Below, one piece after another: positions 17,431 through 25,065 of a stretch of DNA of 64,000 bases. A program made the translations under genes and the position numbers. The notes below the pieces were generated by a model, which was given only the letters and a program-made list of their open reading frames with translations, had not been told where the DNA came from and ran no database searches. Each line of letters begins with the position of its first letter. Position 1 is the first letter of the stretch. The stretch comes from Methylobacterium sp. J-076 (GTDB lineage: Bacteria; Pseudomonadota; Alphaproteobacteria; Rhizobiales; Beijerinckiaceae), in assembly GCF_022829405.1 (NCBI RefSeq), contig NZ_JAKSXW010000149.1, positions 372,001 through 436,000 on the forward strand, given 5' to 3'.

Positions 17431-17545
17431 CATCCCGTGAGCATCACTGATGCTCACATGTGTGCAGAGATGTGCACAGGGAAAGCCACAACCCACAGAA
17501 TGCGGTCATCCCCAAAATAATCGCGGGTCGCTCGCAGACAGCAAA

Positions 17546-17575
17546 AAGCCCGCCTCGGGATGCCGGGGCGGGCTT
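17546..17575 (-). terminator. Intrinsic terminator of the minus-strand gene at 17595
   Basis: 9-bp stem AAGCCCGCC / GGCGGGCTT with a 12-base loop, followed on the minus strand by a run of five T. It lies 20 bases past the stop codon of the gene ending at 17595. Confidence 0.8.
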
Positions 17576-17594
17576 CGTCGTTCCGGTGATGGCG

Positions 17595-18131
17595 TTAGGC
17601 GGCGAGCTTCTCGTCGAGTTCGTCGATGCACTCCTGAATGCACGCGAGGCTGAATTCGCGGTTCGCCTCCTCGATGTCCTCGGGCCGCGTTCCGTCCCGG
17701 ATGTCCAGGTACGCGTCGAGGACGCGGGCGGAATGCTGAGCCAGCGTGGGGACGACCGGGAGGCCCGGAATCGTATCGACGCCCCGAAGGTGCCTGCCGA
17801 TGCGGTCGGCGGTCTTCGATGCCATCTTCATGCGCTCCGCGACCGTCAGCGACCGCACGTAGTGCTCCTGGTGCGCCGGTAGCTCGACCGTCGGCTCCTC
17901 GCCGGCGAACGGCGCGATCAGCCCCAGCGCGGCCAGCCCGGTCTCCTCGTCACCCGAGAGCTCGGCGGCCGGGGCCTCGACGGCGTCGGCTTCCGCGAGG
18001 GCCTCCGAGACGTCCGGCGCCGGCGCGCCGAGGACCGCCCTGGCGACACGCCATGTCCACCGGCATCCGTCCCAGACCAACGCGGGCGCCAGGGCCAACG
18101 CTGCCATCACCATCATCATGAACCTGCGCAT
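17595..18131 (-). CDS. Membrane-anchored or exported element protein, unknown
   Basis: 178 residues with a textbook GGAGGT ribosome site. An N-terminal hydrophobic segment (MRRFMMMVMAALALAPALVW) is either a signal peptide or a membrane anchor. An acidic Ala-rich linker (35-75) follows, then a helical domain with several charged heptads (LTVAERMKMASKTADRIGR, DTIPGLPVVPTLAQHSARVL). It is the only minus-strand gene in the middle of the element and is divergent from the early operon, with its own terminator. This position is typical of lysogeny, superinfection-exclusion or other moron genes expressed from the integrated state. No family recognised. Confidence 0.65.
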   Translation of the reverse strand: MRRFMMMVMAALALAPALVWDGCRWTWRVARAVLGAPAPDVSEALAEADAVEAPAAELSGDEETGLAALGLIAPFAGEEPTVELPAHQEHYVRSLTVAERMKMASKTADRIGRHLRGVDTIPGLPVVPTLAQHSARVLDAYLDIRDGTRPEDIEEANREFSLACIQECIDELDEKLAA

Positions 18132-18213
18132 TCCGACCTCCTGTGTGCGCCCAGGGAATCATGCGCCCAGGGTTTGATAGCTACAACCCCCATTTCGACT
18201 GTCATCCCGTTTC

Positions 18214-18228
18214 CGGAACACTGTTCCG
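18214..18228. promoter_or_regulatory. Palindromic operator candidate in the divergent control region
   Basis: CGGAACACTGTTCCG is a 15-base palindrome (6-bp arms, 3-base centre) in the 256-base gap between the minus-strand gene ending at 18131 and the early operon starting at 18388. The position suggests a switch between integrated and lytic programmes, bound perhaps by the Cro-like products at 18388 or 19381. It does not fit the LexA spacing. Confidence 0.5.
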
Positions 18229-18387
18229 AGAAACGCTGCGCGGGGGATGTGTAACGAAAGATCATGAGAGTGCGTCAATCTGTACTGGGTAGATTTTCGT
18301 CCACTACTACCGCCAGGAATGTCGCCGGCCTACGTCTAGTCGTCGAAGCGCCGCCGCGTCGGCGCTTCGTGGGATTCGGAGGCAGCG

Positions 18388-18603
18388 GTGAAGATGACCA
18401 TCGAGGATGTCCTGGAGAGAATGCGCGACCGGACCGAGCGGGAGGGCAGCGTGGCCGCCTGGGCACGCCGGCACGCCGTTAGTCAGGTGTACGCGAGGGA
18501 CGTCCTCGCCGGCCGTCGTCCTCCGGGGCCCGGCATCCTGGAGGCCCTCGGGCTCTCTCGCGACGTGTCCGTCACGTACCGGGAGGCCCCTGCCCATGAC
18601 TGA
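18388..18603 (+). CDS. Cro/CI-like small DNA-binding protein
   Basis: 71 residues from GTG (GGAGGCAG upstream); an ATG two codons later is an alternative. It is helical and has the signature of phage helix-turn-helix proteins: TEREGSVAAWARRHAVSQVY then ARDVLAGRRPPGPGILEALG, where a scaffold helix, a turn and a recognition helix precede a 'GxxxPxxxxLxALGL' tail. It is the first gene of the rightward early operon, directly after the palindromic operator, so it is probably the regulator of that switch. It overlaps the exonuclease gene by 8 bases. Confidence 0.65.
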   Translation: MKMTIEDVLERMRDRTEREGSVAAWARRHAVSQVYARDVLAGRRPPGPGILEALGLSRDVSVTYREAPAHD

Positions 18604-19384
18604 GGCCGCCACCGCTCTCCACCCCGCCGACGACCTCGCCTTCGTGCGTCATGAGCTTGCCTCGTGCGTGTCCCGTCAGCGACTCCTCTCCATCCGCGAG
18701 GAGGCCCTGACGACCGGTCTGGTCGCCGACCGCGAGGCCCGGGTCGGCGCGCTGCATCACGCCGTCGTCACTCGTGTGCGTGGCCGGGATGTCGTCGACG
18801 TAGAGCGCCTCCCCGACCTGCAGCGCGTCCTGCTGCTGCTGCAGGGACCGGTCGTGGTGGCGGACACGGAGACGACCGGCCTCCACGTGCTGGAAGGCGA
18901 CCGCCTGATCAGCGCCGCGTTCCTGCGCATCCATCCCGACGCCGTCAGCGAGACGCTCCTGGAGATCACCGTGAACCCGGGCCGGGCGTCCGACGCGGCC
19001 GCCCTGGCGGTCCACGGGCTGACGGAGGCCGACCTGCGCGACCGCGCCCCGTTCAGCTACTCGCACGCGCGCGCGATCATAGACGTGTGCCGCGGCGGCA
19101 CCATCGTCGCGCACAACGCACCGTTCGACGTCGGATTCCTGGACGCCGAGTTCGAGCGCGAGGGTCTGTATTTCACGGGCGTGCCCAGCGACGTGGTCGA
19201 CACGCGCATAGTCTCGAAGCTCCTCTGGCCGGGCGAGAGCGGTTCTCTCGACGCCCTCGCGACCCGGCTCGGTGTCGACCGCGGGGGCCGGGACGTCCGG
19301 CACACCGCCGCCGGGGATGCCCGTGTCCTAGCCGCCTGCCTGCCGGGCATCCGGGACGCGCTGCGTCGGTGGATAGCCCGATGA
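18596..19384 (+). CDS. DnaQ-like 3'-5' exonuclease
   Basis: 262 residues. After an ~85-residue helical N-terminus comes a complete DEDDh exonuclease domain: Exo I VVVADTETTGLH (the catalytic Asp and Glu), Exo II VAHNAPFDVGFLD, and Exo III with His and Asp in HTAAGDARVLAACL. Such enzymes proofread for a polymerase or trim DNA/RNA ends. The only polymerase-like protein in the element is encoded at 10419. It lies in an operon with overlaps on both sides. Confidence 0.85.
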   Translation: MTEAATALHPADDLAFVRHELASCVSRQRLLSIREEALTTGLVADREARVGALHHAVVTRVRGRDVVDVERLPDLQRVLLLLQGPVVVADTETTGLHVLEGDRLISAAFLRIHPDAVSETLLEITVNPGRASDAAALAVHGLTEADLRDRAPFSYSHARAIIDVCRGGTIVAHNAPFDVGFLDAEFEREGLYFTGVPSDVVDTRIVSKLLWPGESGSLDALATRLGVDRGGRDVRHTAAGDARVLAACLPGIRDALRRWIAR

Positions 19385-19779
19385 GCAAGTTCGTCGACGG
19401 CCTCGTCGAGCTCTCTCAGCCCCCCGCCCAGGGGCCTGTCGTCACCGACCGCGCGGTGCGGGAACGCCTCCGCCGCGCGGTCACGGAGGCCGGCGGGCAG
19501 AAGGCGTGGTGCCAGGCCGTAGGGCTCCATGCCTACGGGGACCTGTCAGCGCTCTCGAAGTCGCTCAGGCCGAACGCCCGCGTCCGGTCGCGATTCCTGC
19601 CGGCGCTGGGCCTGCGCATGGATGCCCACGGCTACGTCCGGGAGGCGCCGCAGCCGTCGGTCTCCGTCGTGGCCCGGTCCGACGACGACGGCCGCCTCCT
19701 GGCCGTCCATGCCGAGGGCGAGGCGGGTGTCGCGGCCGCCGTGCAAATCGTCTCCGCCGTCCTGGGGAGGCGCTCGTGA
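19381..19779 (+). CDS. Putative helix-turn-helix protein related to the 18388 product
   Basis: 132 residues; the ATG overlaps the exonuclease stop. Residues ~35-80 (GGQKAWCQAVGLHAYGDLSA, then RSRFLPALGLRMDAHGYVRE) repeat the layout of the Cro-like gene at 18388: AW/AV start, short helices, an 'ALGL' turn, and a closing YxRE or YVRE. A second domain (PSVSVVARSDDDGRLLAVHA) is beta-like and may be for dimerisation or ligand binding. It could be a regulator. Confidence in the gene is high, in the function modest. Confidence 0.6.
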   Translation: MSKFVDGLVELSQPPAQGPVVTDRAVRERLRRAVTEAGGQKAWCQAVGLHAYGDLSALSKSLRPNARVRSRFLPALGLRMDAHGYVREAPQPSVSVVARSDDDGRLLAVHAEGEAGVAAAVQIVSAVLGRRS

Positions 19780-20054
19780 GCCTGCCCGGCAAGCCTGCCT
19801 CCATCTGGGAACGGTTCCCGGGCACGGACCTGTCGTCCGAACCCGCGGTGCTGCGAGCCCGCCTCGTGGCCGCGCAGGAGCGGGCACGAGCGGTCGCTGC
19901 TGCAGACCCCGCCTCGGACGTGTCGCGGGAGGCACGCATCGCGCTGGAGGTCGCCCGCATGGGTCTCCTGCTGGCCTCACGGAAAGCCATCGTCGCGCTG
20001 GAGGAGGCCTGCCCGCCGTCCCTCGACGAGATCACCGGAACACCACGGACCTGA
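19776..20054 (+). CDS. Small helical protein, unknown
   Basis: 92 residues from a GTG that overlaps the preceding stop (GTGA). An N-terminal extended part (IWERFPGTDLSSEP) is followed by one long Ala/Arg-rich helix (LRARLVAAQERARAVAAADP) and a second helix. No family recognised. It is the last gene before the first of the three hairpin leaders. Confidence 0.6.
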   Translation: MSLPGKPASIWERFPGTDLSSEPAVLRARLVAAQERARAVAAADPASDVSREARIALEVARMGLLLASRKAIVALEEACPPSLDEITGTPRT

Positions 20055-20070
20055 CTGGTCCGTTCGCCGA

Positions 20071-20110
20071 CGCGCCGGGCGACAGCGGCCAACGACCCCT
20101 GCAACCACCC
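20071..20110 (+). promoter_or_regulatory. Structured leader repeat, type I, copy 1
   Basis: Hairpin GCCG (20074-20077) - loop GGCGACAG - CGGC (20086-20089), followed 11 bases later by GCAAC in a CCCC-rich context, 38 bases before the start at 20128. Closing pair G-C. See copies 2 and 3. Confidence 0.6.
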
Positions 20111-20127
20111 ATGGAGCATCCCAACCA

Positions 20128-20898
20128 ATGTTCGACCAGCTTCTCTCCGCCCTCTCCGGTTCGACCTCGATTCCCGGCCCCGCCAACACCCCCGCGAAGG
20201 CGCTCGACCCCGACGACATCCTCAAGCGCATCACGGGGGCGGTCGAACGCTACGCCGAATGGCCTCCCTTCAGCGTCGGTGATCTCGTCACCCCGCGTGC
20301 GAACTCGGCGATGAAAGGGGCCGGCGAGCCCCACGCAGTGGTCGAGATCCTCGATGACACGGGCGGTAGGAACAGCGCCGTCTTCGTGCGGTCCGCGCAG
20401 ATCTCGCCCGAGCAGACCTACTCGAACGCTTACGGTCGCATCCTGAACATGCGCGTCATCAGGTCCATCGATAGCCACGTCGCGGCGCACCTGGTCGAGG
20501 CCGCCGACTTCGAGGCCTGGACGCCGGAGCACGAGGCGGCGTGGCGCGAGAAGCTCACCAAGGCCGCGGCCGGCCCACAGCCGATGACCCTCACCGAGGC
20601 CGTGGCGGACCTTCGCGACCGGGCCGCCGGCAAGGAAGTCCGGGCCGAGTGGAAGGAGGGCGACACCGTCGAGATCGTCCCCGATGCCCGGGGCATCGAG
20701 GCGCCCATGGCCATCGAGGGCCTTCACGTCGGCATCGTCCGCAAGGTCGACCCGACGGACGGGACCACGCACGTCCTCTACCACGCGGCCTCCACGGGCA
20801 AGGCGGGGACTGCCTGGGCGCGGAACGTGGACCTGAAGAAGTGGGGGCCAAAGCCGGTCGAGGCCTCCGCCCCGTCCCCCGCCGACGCCACCGCCTGA
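20128..20898 (+). CDS. Element protein of unknown function
   Basis: 256 residues; start chosen at the ATG preceded by GGAG and by the hairpin leader. It has a disordered N-terminus (~30 residues), then two small beta-rich parts that look like SH3-like or KOW-like barrels (PPFSVGDLVTPRANSAMKGA; KEGDTVEIVPDARGIEAPMA), separated by a helical segment (TPEHEAAWREKLTKAAAG). Such barrels often bind nucleic acid or protein. No family recognised. Confidence 0.65.
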   Translation: MFDQLLSALSGSTSIPGPANTPAKALDPDDILKRITGAVERYAEWPPFSVGDLVTPRANSAMKGAGEPHAVVEILDDTGGRNSAVFVRSAQISPEQTYSNAYGRILNMRVIRSIDSHVAAHLVEAADFEAWTPEHEAAWREKLTKAAAGPQPMTLTEAVADLRDRAAGKEVRAEWKEGDTVEIVPDARGIEAPMAIEGLHVGIVRKVDPTDGTTHVLYHAASTGKAGTAWARNVDLKKWGPKPVEASAPSPADATA

Positions 20899-20907
20899 GA
20901 AGGCCGT

Positions 20908-20950
20908 CGCGCGCCAGGCGGCAGTGGCGCCTCATACCCCCAGCAACCCC
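20908..20950 (+). promoter_or_regulatory. Structured leader repeat, type I, copy 2
   Basis: Hairpin GCGCCA (20911-20916) - loop GGCGGCAG - TGGCGC (20925-20930), followed 12 bases later by GCAAC in a CCCC-rich context, 40 bases before the start at 20971. Closing pair A-T, where copy 1 has G-C and copy 3 has C-G. Confidence 0.7.
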
Positions 20951-20970
20951 ACCACCGAGAGGAGCGCGCC

Positions 20971-21870
20971 ATGGAGCGCAGGATTTCCGACATCCGAACC
21001 AACTTCGACATCACGGGTGCCCGAGCGGTCATCGCTGCGGCAACCAACGCTGCGCAGAACTCGGTGAGAACACTTCATGACTACGAGAAGCAGGCGGACC
21101 TCATCGCCACTGCCCTCGATGCCGGCGGGTTCGCCATCGTCAGGAAGGTCGTCTCGGACGTCGACGTCCTCGACCTGCGCAGCGGGGTGTTCGTCCAGGA
21201 CGGCAAGGCCGACCCGCTCACCGGGTACGAGGCCAGCGCCTGGCTGGTGTCGATGCGGGCGCTCCCCGTCGACCCGGCGACCCGCCCGACGGGCGAGGAC
21301 GTGGCCATCGTCGTTGTGATGCCCAACGGCGAGTCCGTCCCCCTGACGAGCGACGAATACCGCGAGAGGTCGGAGCACCGCGTGAACCCATCCGTTCCTA
21401 CCGGCCGCACCATTGAGGTGATGTACGCGAATCCAGACGGGAGCACCTTCAAGGAGAGGCACATGGAGGTCCTGCGCGAGGGCAAGTTCCACCTCGACGT
21501 GTCACCTGCCTTGCCCACCGTTGGCACGAAGATCTTGGGGGCTACCGTCATCTACGCCAGGGAAACGGTCGAGGGTCCGCCCAGCGTCAAGGACGCGGCT
21601 GCCGTCCCCCTGGAGGCTGGTAGCGTGTTCAGTCCGCCGCCAGGGATGAAGATCTCGCCGGCGGCCGCGGACGAAGCCTTCGACCCGTCGTCCATGCAGA
21701 TGAAGCTGGTGCCGGGCAAGCCGTACAGCCCCATGCCCATCCGGCCCGTCCCCATCCTCGCGGTCTTCTACGAGGACGGCATCATCAGCTTCGCCGGCGA
21801 TGGGAACGACTGGATCGCCTTCCGCGACATGGCCGCGAAGGTCGTGGACCCCTCCCGCCGAGAGGCCTGA
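20971..21870 (+). CDS. Element protein of unknown function
   Basis: 299 residues; ribosome site GAGAGGAGCG. It looks like a soluble alpha/beta protein with several beta segments (GGFAIVRKVVSDVDVLDL, IEVMYANPDGSTFKERHME, RPVPILAVFYEDGIISFAGD) and one hydrophilic Pro-rich linker (230-265). Its leader repeats that of the preceding and following genes, suggesting common control. No family recognised. Confidence 0.65.
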   Translation: MERRISDIRTNFDITGARAVIAAATNAAQNSVRTLHDYEKQADLIATALDAGGFAIVRKVVSDVDVLDLRSGVFVQDGKADPLTGYEASAWLVSMRALPVDPATRPTGEDVAIVVVMPNGESVPLTSDEYRERSEHRVNPSVPTGRTIEVMYANPDGSTFKERHMEVLREGKFHLDVSPALPTVGTKILGATVIYARETVEGPPSVKDAAAVPLEAGSVFSPPPGMKISPAAADEAFDPSSMQMKLVPGKPYSPMPIRPVPILAVFYEDGIISFAGDGNDWIAFRDMAAKVVDPSRREA

Positions 21871-21880
21871 CGCCGCCCGT

Positions 21881-21928
21881 CGCGCGCCCGGCGGCAGGGG
21901 CGCAGCCACCGTCATCCCCCGCAACAAT
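21881..21928 (+). promoter_or_regulatory. Structured leader repeat, type I, copy 3
   Basis: Hairpin GCGCCC (21884-21889) - loop GGCGGCAG - GGGCGC (21898-21903), followed 17 bases later by GCAAC in a CCCC-rich context, 45 bases before the start at 21949. Closing pair C-G. Confidence 0.7.
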
Positions 21929-21948
21929 GGTTTTCAGGAGCGCGCCGC

Positions 21949-22326
21949 GTGCGCCACGATTCCCATCGCACCACGACCGCCGTCGCGCAGGCCCTCGGGC
22001 GCCCCGCCGACCTGACCGCAGCCATCGGCTTGCTCGATGCCCTCCATGACGCCGGATACTCCGTCGTCCGCCATGCGCCCCTCCTGACGGACCCGGCGGC
22101 GTCCATCATCGCCGGCGAAATCGTCTCGGGCGGCCGGCTCCCCGCCACCGAGGTCGCCACCCGCATCATCGGCAAGCTCGCTCAGGCGGGCCTCGCCCCG
22201 GGCGCCGGGCAGCCGACGGGGCGGACGGTGCCGCTCACGATAGCGGGTGTCCCCATCGTCGCGCTGATCAGCACGACCGAGGCGACCGCCTTGGCCGCCG
22301 CCCTCGCTCAGGGGAGGACCGCCTAA
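21949..22326 (+). CDS. Small element protein, unknown
   Basis: 125 residues from a GTG, with CAGGAG 8 bases upstream. Helical N-terminal half (TAAIGLLDALHDAGYSVVRH) and a C-terminus of helix plus hydrophobic strand (TVPLTIAGVPIVALISTTEA). The same frame design as its neighbours and the TAATG overlap with the next gene support it as coding. No family recognised. Confidence 0.6.
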   Translation: MRHDSHRTTTAVAQALGRPADLTAAIGLLDALHDAGYSVVRHAPLLTDPAASIIAGEIVSGGRLPATEVATRIIGKLAQAGLAPGAGQPTGRTVPLTIAGVPIVALISTTEATALAAALAQGRTA

Positions 22327-23048
22327 TGCGCCGCGTCACCGAGATCCCCTACGAGCCGCACCGGTACGTAGACGAGCTTCCTAACACCGCATGGGCGAAC
22401 GCGTTGGTCTGGGACTCCCGCGTCCGGGCCGGCGATGAGGATGCCCTCGCCCTGGCCCGCGACCTCGGGCTGGGCAGTGCCAGCCTTTCCGGTCCGGACC
22501 GCATCGACGCGTTGCTGTACGGCGTCGCGCTCGGCGTGGCTGCCCTCCCGGACCGCAAGGCCCAGGAGAAGGCCATTGTCGCGGTGTTCGGCTCCCACGG
22601 CATGCGCGACGTCCATGCCCTGTTCGAGGCCATCGGCGGCGACCCGCTCGTCGATGACGAGGACCGCGCGGCATACCTCCAGGAGCGCATCCTCGGCCGG
22701 GTCGAATGGGGCCAGCACAACGATGTCGATGTGGCCTGGCTACGGGCCAAGGCGGCCGCCACCGTCACCGACGTCGACTTCCTGCAAATGGTCCCCTTCC
22801 AGGGCGACGAGACGGAGGTGACCGAGCTCGACCGGCGTGTCGTCCGGGCTCGCCGGGAACACCGGTGCTACTTGACCGGCCTGCCCATCGCGGTGGGTGA
22901 GCGGCACATGGTCCTGCGCGAGGTCGCCGAGGGGAAGTTCACGACGACCCGGCACAGTGCCGTGGCCGCCTGGTTCGAGGCCCACGCGGGGGTGCCCGCG
23001 GAACGACTGATCCCGGCCGAGCCCATCGACACCAGGAGGGCCGCATGA
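22326..23048 (+). CDS. Element protein of unknown function
   Basis: 240 residues; its ATG shares an A with the stop of the preceding gene (TAATG). The first ~130 residues are helical with acidic patches. A middle segment VEWGQHNDVDVAWLRAKAAA is followed by REHRCYLTGLPIAVGERHMV, which has a Cys and a beta-turn-rich core, and the C-terminus is RHSAVAAWFEAHAGVPAERL. No motif identifies a function. It is coupled to the membrane protein gene by an overlapping start. Confidence 0.65.
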   Translation: MRRVTEIPYEPHRYVDELPNTAWANALVWDSRVRAGDEDALALARDLGLGSASLSGPDRIDALLYGVALGVAALPDRKAQEKAIVAVFGSHGMRDVHALFEAIGGDPLVDDEDRAAYLQERILGRVEWGQHNDVDVAWLRAKAAATVTDVDFLQMVPFQGDETEVTELDRRVVRARREHRCYLTGLPIAVGERHMVLREVAEGKFTTTRHSAVAAWFEAHAGVPAERLIPAEPIDTRRAA

Positions 23049-23302
23049 TGCGCCAGGTCCTCGTCACCGTCGCCGGCGCGCCCGGGCGACTCGCCGCCTC
23101 GGGTGCCGCCCTGGCCACAGTCGTCCTGACCGCGGGCGGACATCTCCAGGCCCTCGCCGTCAGCGCGTGGATGCTGCTCGTCTGGGGGTCGATCTTCGCC
23201 GTCGCTGTCATGGGCCTGGGCATCGCCGCCCAGATCACCGGAGTCTACGACGACGCCCCCGCTGCCCCGGTCCGGGAGGAGGATCCCCATGGACTATTAT
23301 GA
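23045..23302 (+). CDS. Small membrane protein
   Basis: 85 residues overlapping the previous gene (ATGATG). Two hydrophobic stretches (LAASGAALATVVLTAGGHL and AWMLLVWGSIFAVAVMGLGI) would form a hairpin in the inner membrane, followed by a short acidic tail. Small two-helix proteins in phages can be holins, exclusion or anchoring proteins. No lysis gene is adjacent, so I leave the role open. Confidence 0.6.
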   Translation: MMRQVLVTVAGAPGRLAASGAALATVVLTAGGHLQALAVSAWMLLVWGSIFAVAVMGLGIAAQITGVYDDAPAAPVREEDPHGLL

Positions 23303-23720
23303 GGCGCCCGAGGCAACCATCTCCCCGACGCGGTTCGACGGGGCCGCGATCTGGGCCACGTTTTCCCCCGAGAAGCAGGCCCGCATCGGGGCGGCCGCGG
23401 TCGAACTCGTGATGGGTCATCACCTCGCATTTGCCGGGGGGTACGCCACCGATTCCGACGCGGTCTCCAGGGCCGCGGCGCAGGCCTTCGCCCTGGCCCG
23501 AGAACTCATCGACGCGGAGGTGTTGGGCTGGCCCGACGGCATCCCCCCCGGCGAATGGTTGGAGAAAGGCCCACACGGGGCCCAGTACCGCATCCCGTCC
23601 ATCATCGGGATGGTGTGCCTCTCGTGCGGCTGTTCCGAGGGGGACGCCTGCGAGGGCGGGTGCGGGTGGCACGACGAGACGACGTGCACGGCCTGCGTCG
23701 CCGACCGCCCGGAAGAGTAA
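23289..23720 (+). CDS. Cys-rich putative zinc-ribbon protein
   Basis: 143 residues. A helical N-terminal domain (about 1-95) is followed by a short Cys-rich tail with CLSCGC, GDACEGGC and TTCTACV, seven cysteines and one histidine in about 35 residues, as expected for one or two zinc sites. It overlaps the membrane protein gene by 14 bases and precedes a terminator, so it closes this operon. Likely a nucleic-acid- or protein-binding accessory protein. Confidence 0.65.
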   Translation: MDYYEAPEATISPTRFDGAAIWATFSPEKQARIGAAAVELVMGHHLAFAGGYATDSDAVSRAAAQAFALARELIDAEVLGWPDGIPPGEWLEKGPHGAQYRIPSIIGMVCLSCGCSEGDACEGGCGWHDETTCTACVADRPEE

Positions 23721-23783
23721 CCGCGTCTCCTCTCGGTTTAACCTTAATCGTTCGCGTTAACCGCCAGCATCGAAAGCATTTTG

Positions 23784-23820
23784 GGGAGGCTGAGCTTCGG
23801 TTTAGCCTCCCTCATCTTTT
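23784..23820 (+). terminator. Intrinsic terminator with UUCG tetraloop
   Basis: GGGAGGCT / AGCCTCCC stem extended by weaker pairs to a C(TTCG)G loop, then TCATCTTTT. A classical rho-independent signal 63 bases after the stop of the Cys-rich gene. Confidence 0.85.
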
Positions 23821-23834
23821 TCAGGAGCGCCGTA

Positions 23835-24605
23835 ATGACCAAGAAGGTTCGCACGAAGTACGTCATCCGCGACCACAACATCCATTCGCTGGCAATCAAT
23901 GCCGTCCACTCGGGCCTGCGCGAGTTCGAGGCCGACTTTCGCACGGGCGCCATGCTGGCTGGACGCGACATCGAGGATGAAATCCATCCTGGCGCGATGA
24001 CCAGGTACGGGCGATGGAAGGCCGCCGTTGGCGCAGGGGACGAACGGGCGCTGGCGACATACGCGCGGCTGCGCCCCGGTCTGATCACCGAGCTAGACGT
24101 GACGTTTCTGGCCGACCGCATCGACGATGCGAACCCCGCGGTCGAACTGGAGATCATCGCCGAAATTTTCGGCAAGGAGTTCGCCCCCGTCGTGCATCCT
24201 GTCATGAGGGACGAGTTCATGCGCCGGCTCGACGAGACCGAGTGCGCCCTGGAACGCCTCCGTGTGCGGCTCGCCGCGAACTGCGCCACCGCGCACGACT
24301 TCGAGCGCGTCCCGTGGATTGCCAACGCCATGGTGACCGACGAGATGATGGAAGCTTTCTGCGATGCAATGTCTCAACGGTGGTTCTTGGACAACAGGGT
24401 CAAGGAATGCCGGGTTGTTTCCGACCGAGGGACCCACACGTGCCACTTCACGGATGTGGAAATACCTTCCGGCGAACCGCATGTACGGTGCGACATCGAT
24501 TGGGAGGATGACACCCGACGGGTAGCACTGGCATCGAAGTCTGCGGTGTGGTGCCTACTGATCTTGAGGGACCTTGGGAACGCGTTCTACCTCAGGCCGT
24601 GCTGA
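23835..24605 (+). CDS. Element protein of unknown function, own transcription unit
   Basis: 256 residues; ribosome site CAGGAGCG right after the terminator, so the gene must have its own promoter or depend on read-through. Mostly helical, mixed charge, with a lower-GC, less biased codon use than its neighbours (AAT, ATT and AAA codons are more frequent), which hints at a different origin. Recognisable segments: IEDEIHPGAMTRYGRWKAAV, ELEIIAEIFGKEFAPVVHPV, and a C-terminal beta part with TCHFTDVEIPSGEPHVRCDI. No family recognised. Confidence 0.65.
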   Translation: MTKKVRTKYVIRDHNIHSLAINAVHSGLREFEADFRTGAMLAGRDIEDEIHPGAMTRYGRWKAAVGAGDERALATYARLRPGLITELDVTFLADRIDDANPAVELEIIAEIFGKEFAPVVHPVMRDEFMRRLDETECALERLRVRLAANCATAHDFERVPWIANAMVTDEMMEAFCDAMSQRWFLDNRVKECRVVSDRGTHTCHFTDVEIPSGEPHVRCDIDWEDDTRRVALASKSAVWCLLILRDLGNAFYLRPC

Positions 24606-24659
24606 AATTCCGAAACCGACCCTTGTGGCGCCCATGCACGAGGTCTACCTTTCGTGCGT

Positions 24660-24696
24660 GGGCAGGCCATGCCGCCCTGATGACGGAGTACCGCAG
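24660..24696 (+). promoter_or_regulatory. Structured leader repeat, type II, copy 1
   Basis: GGGCAGGCCATGCCGCCC (24660-24677) folds as GGGC/GCCC plus GGC/GCC around CAT. It is followed by CGGAGTACCGC, which includes the GGAG ribosome site, directly before the start at 24697. The same 18-base and 11-base blocks recur at 25066. Confidence 0.65.
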
Positions 24697-24978
24697 ATGA
24701 CCGACACCACATCCATTCAGTCCGGCACCGAGCGCACCAGGGCGAAAACGGCCTGGGAAGAAGCCGTGGACGCCCAGGCGCACGCGGATGCGCTGGACGA
24801 GCGCTACCGCCCCGACAGGGAAGCCGCCACGGCCGCCGAGCGCGCCCGTCGCGAGGCATACGAGCTTGAACTTGAGGCAGGCGAGCGCGCCCTTGCCGAG
24901 CATCAGATCCGCCAGGCGGATGCCTATCACGCCGAGGTGGACAGGGAAGCGGCCCGCAAGGCGCGTCGCAGGCGCTGA
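24697..24978 (+). CDS. Charged coiled-coil small protein
   Basis: 93 residues, nearly all helical with alternating Ala, Glu and Arg (AKTAWEEAVDAQAHADALDE, AAERARREAYELELEAGERA), ending in a basic tail. Probably a coiled coil. The leader with its structured repeat fixes the ATG. No family recognised. Confidence 0.65.
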   Translation: MTDTTSIQSGTERTRAKTAWEEAVDAQAHADALDERYRPDREAATAAERARREAYELELEAGERALAEHQIRQADAYHAEVDREAARKARRRR

Positions 24979-25065
24979 CCCACAGCCGGGGCACCAGCCC
25001 CGGCCTCCCGCCGGCCGCCACGATGATGGCGGCCCGCCGGGGGCCGGACAGTCCACCCCCACCAC

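Noticed and set aside
18214-18228. LexA box
   Set aside because: The arms GAAC/GTTC are separated by 3 bases; Cheo-type boxes need 4 and alphaproteobacterial LexA uses direct GTTC-N7-GTTC repeats.
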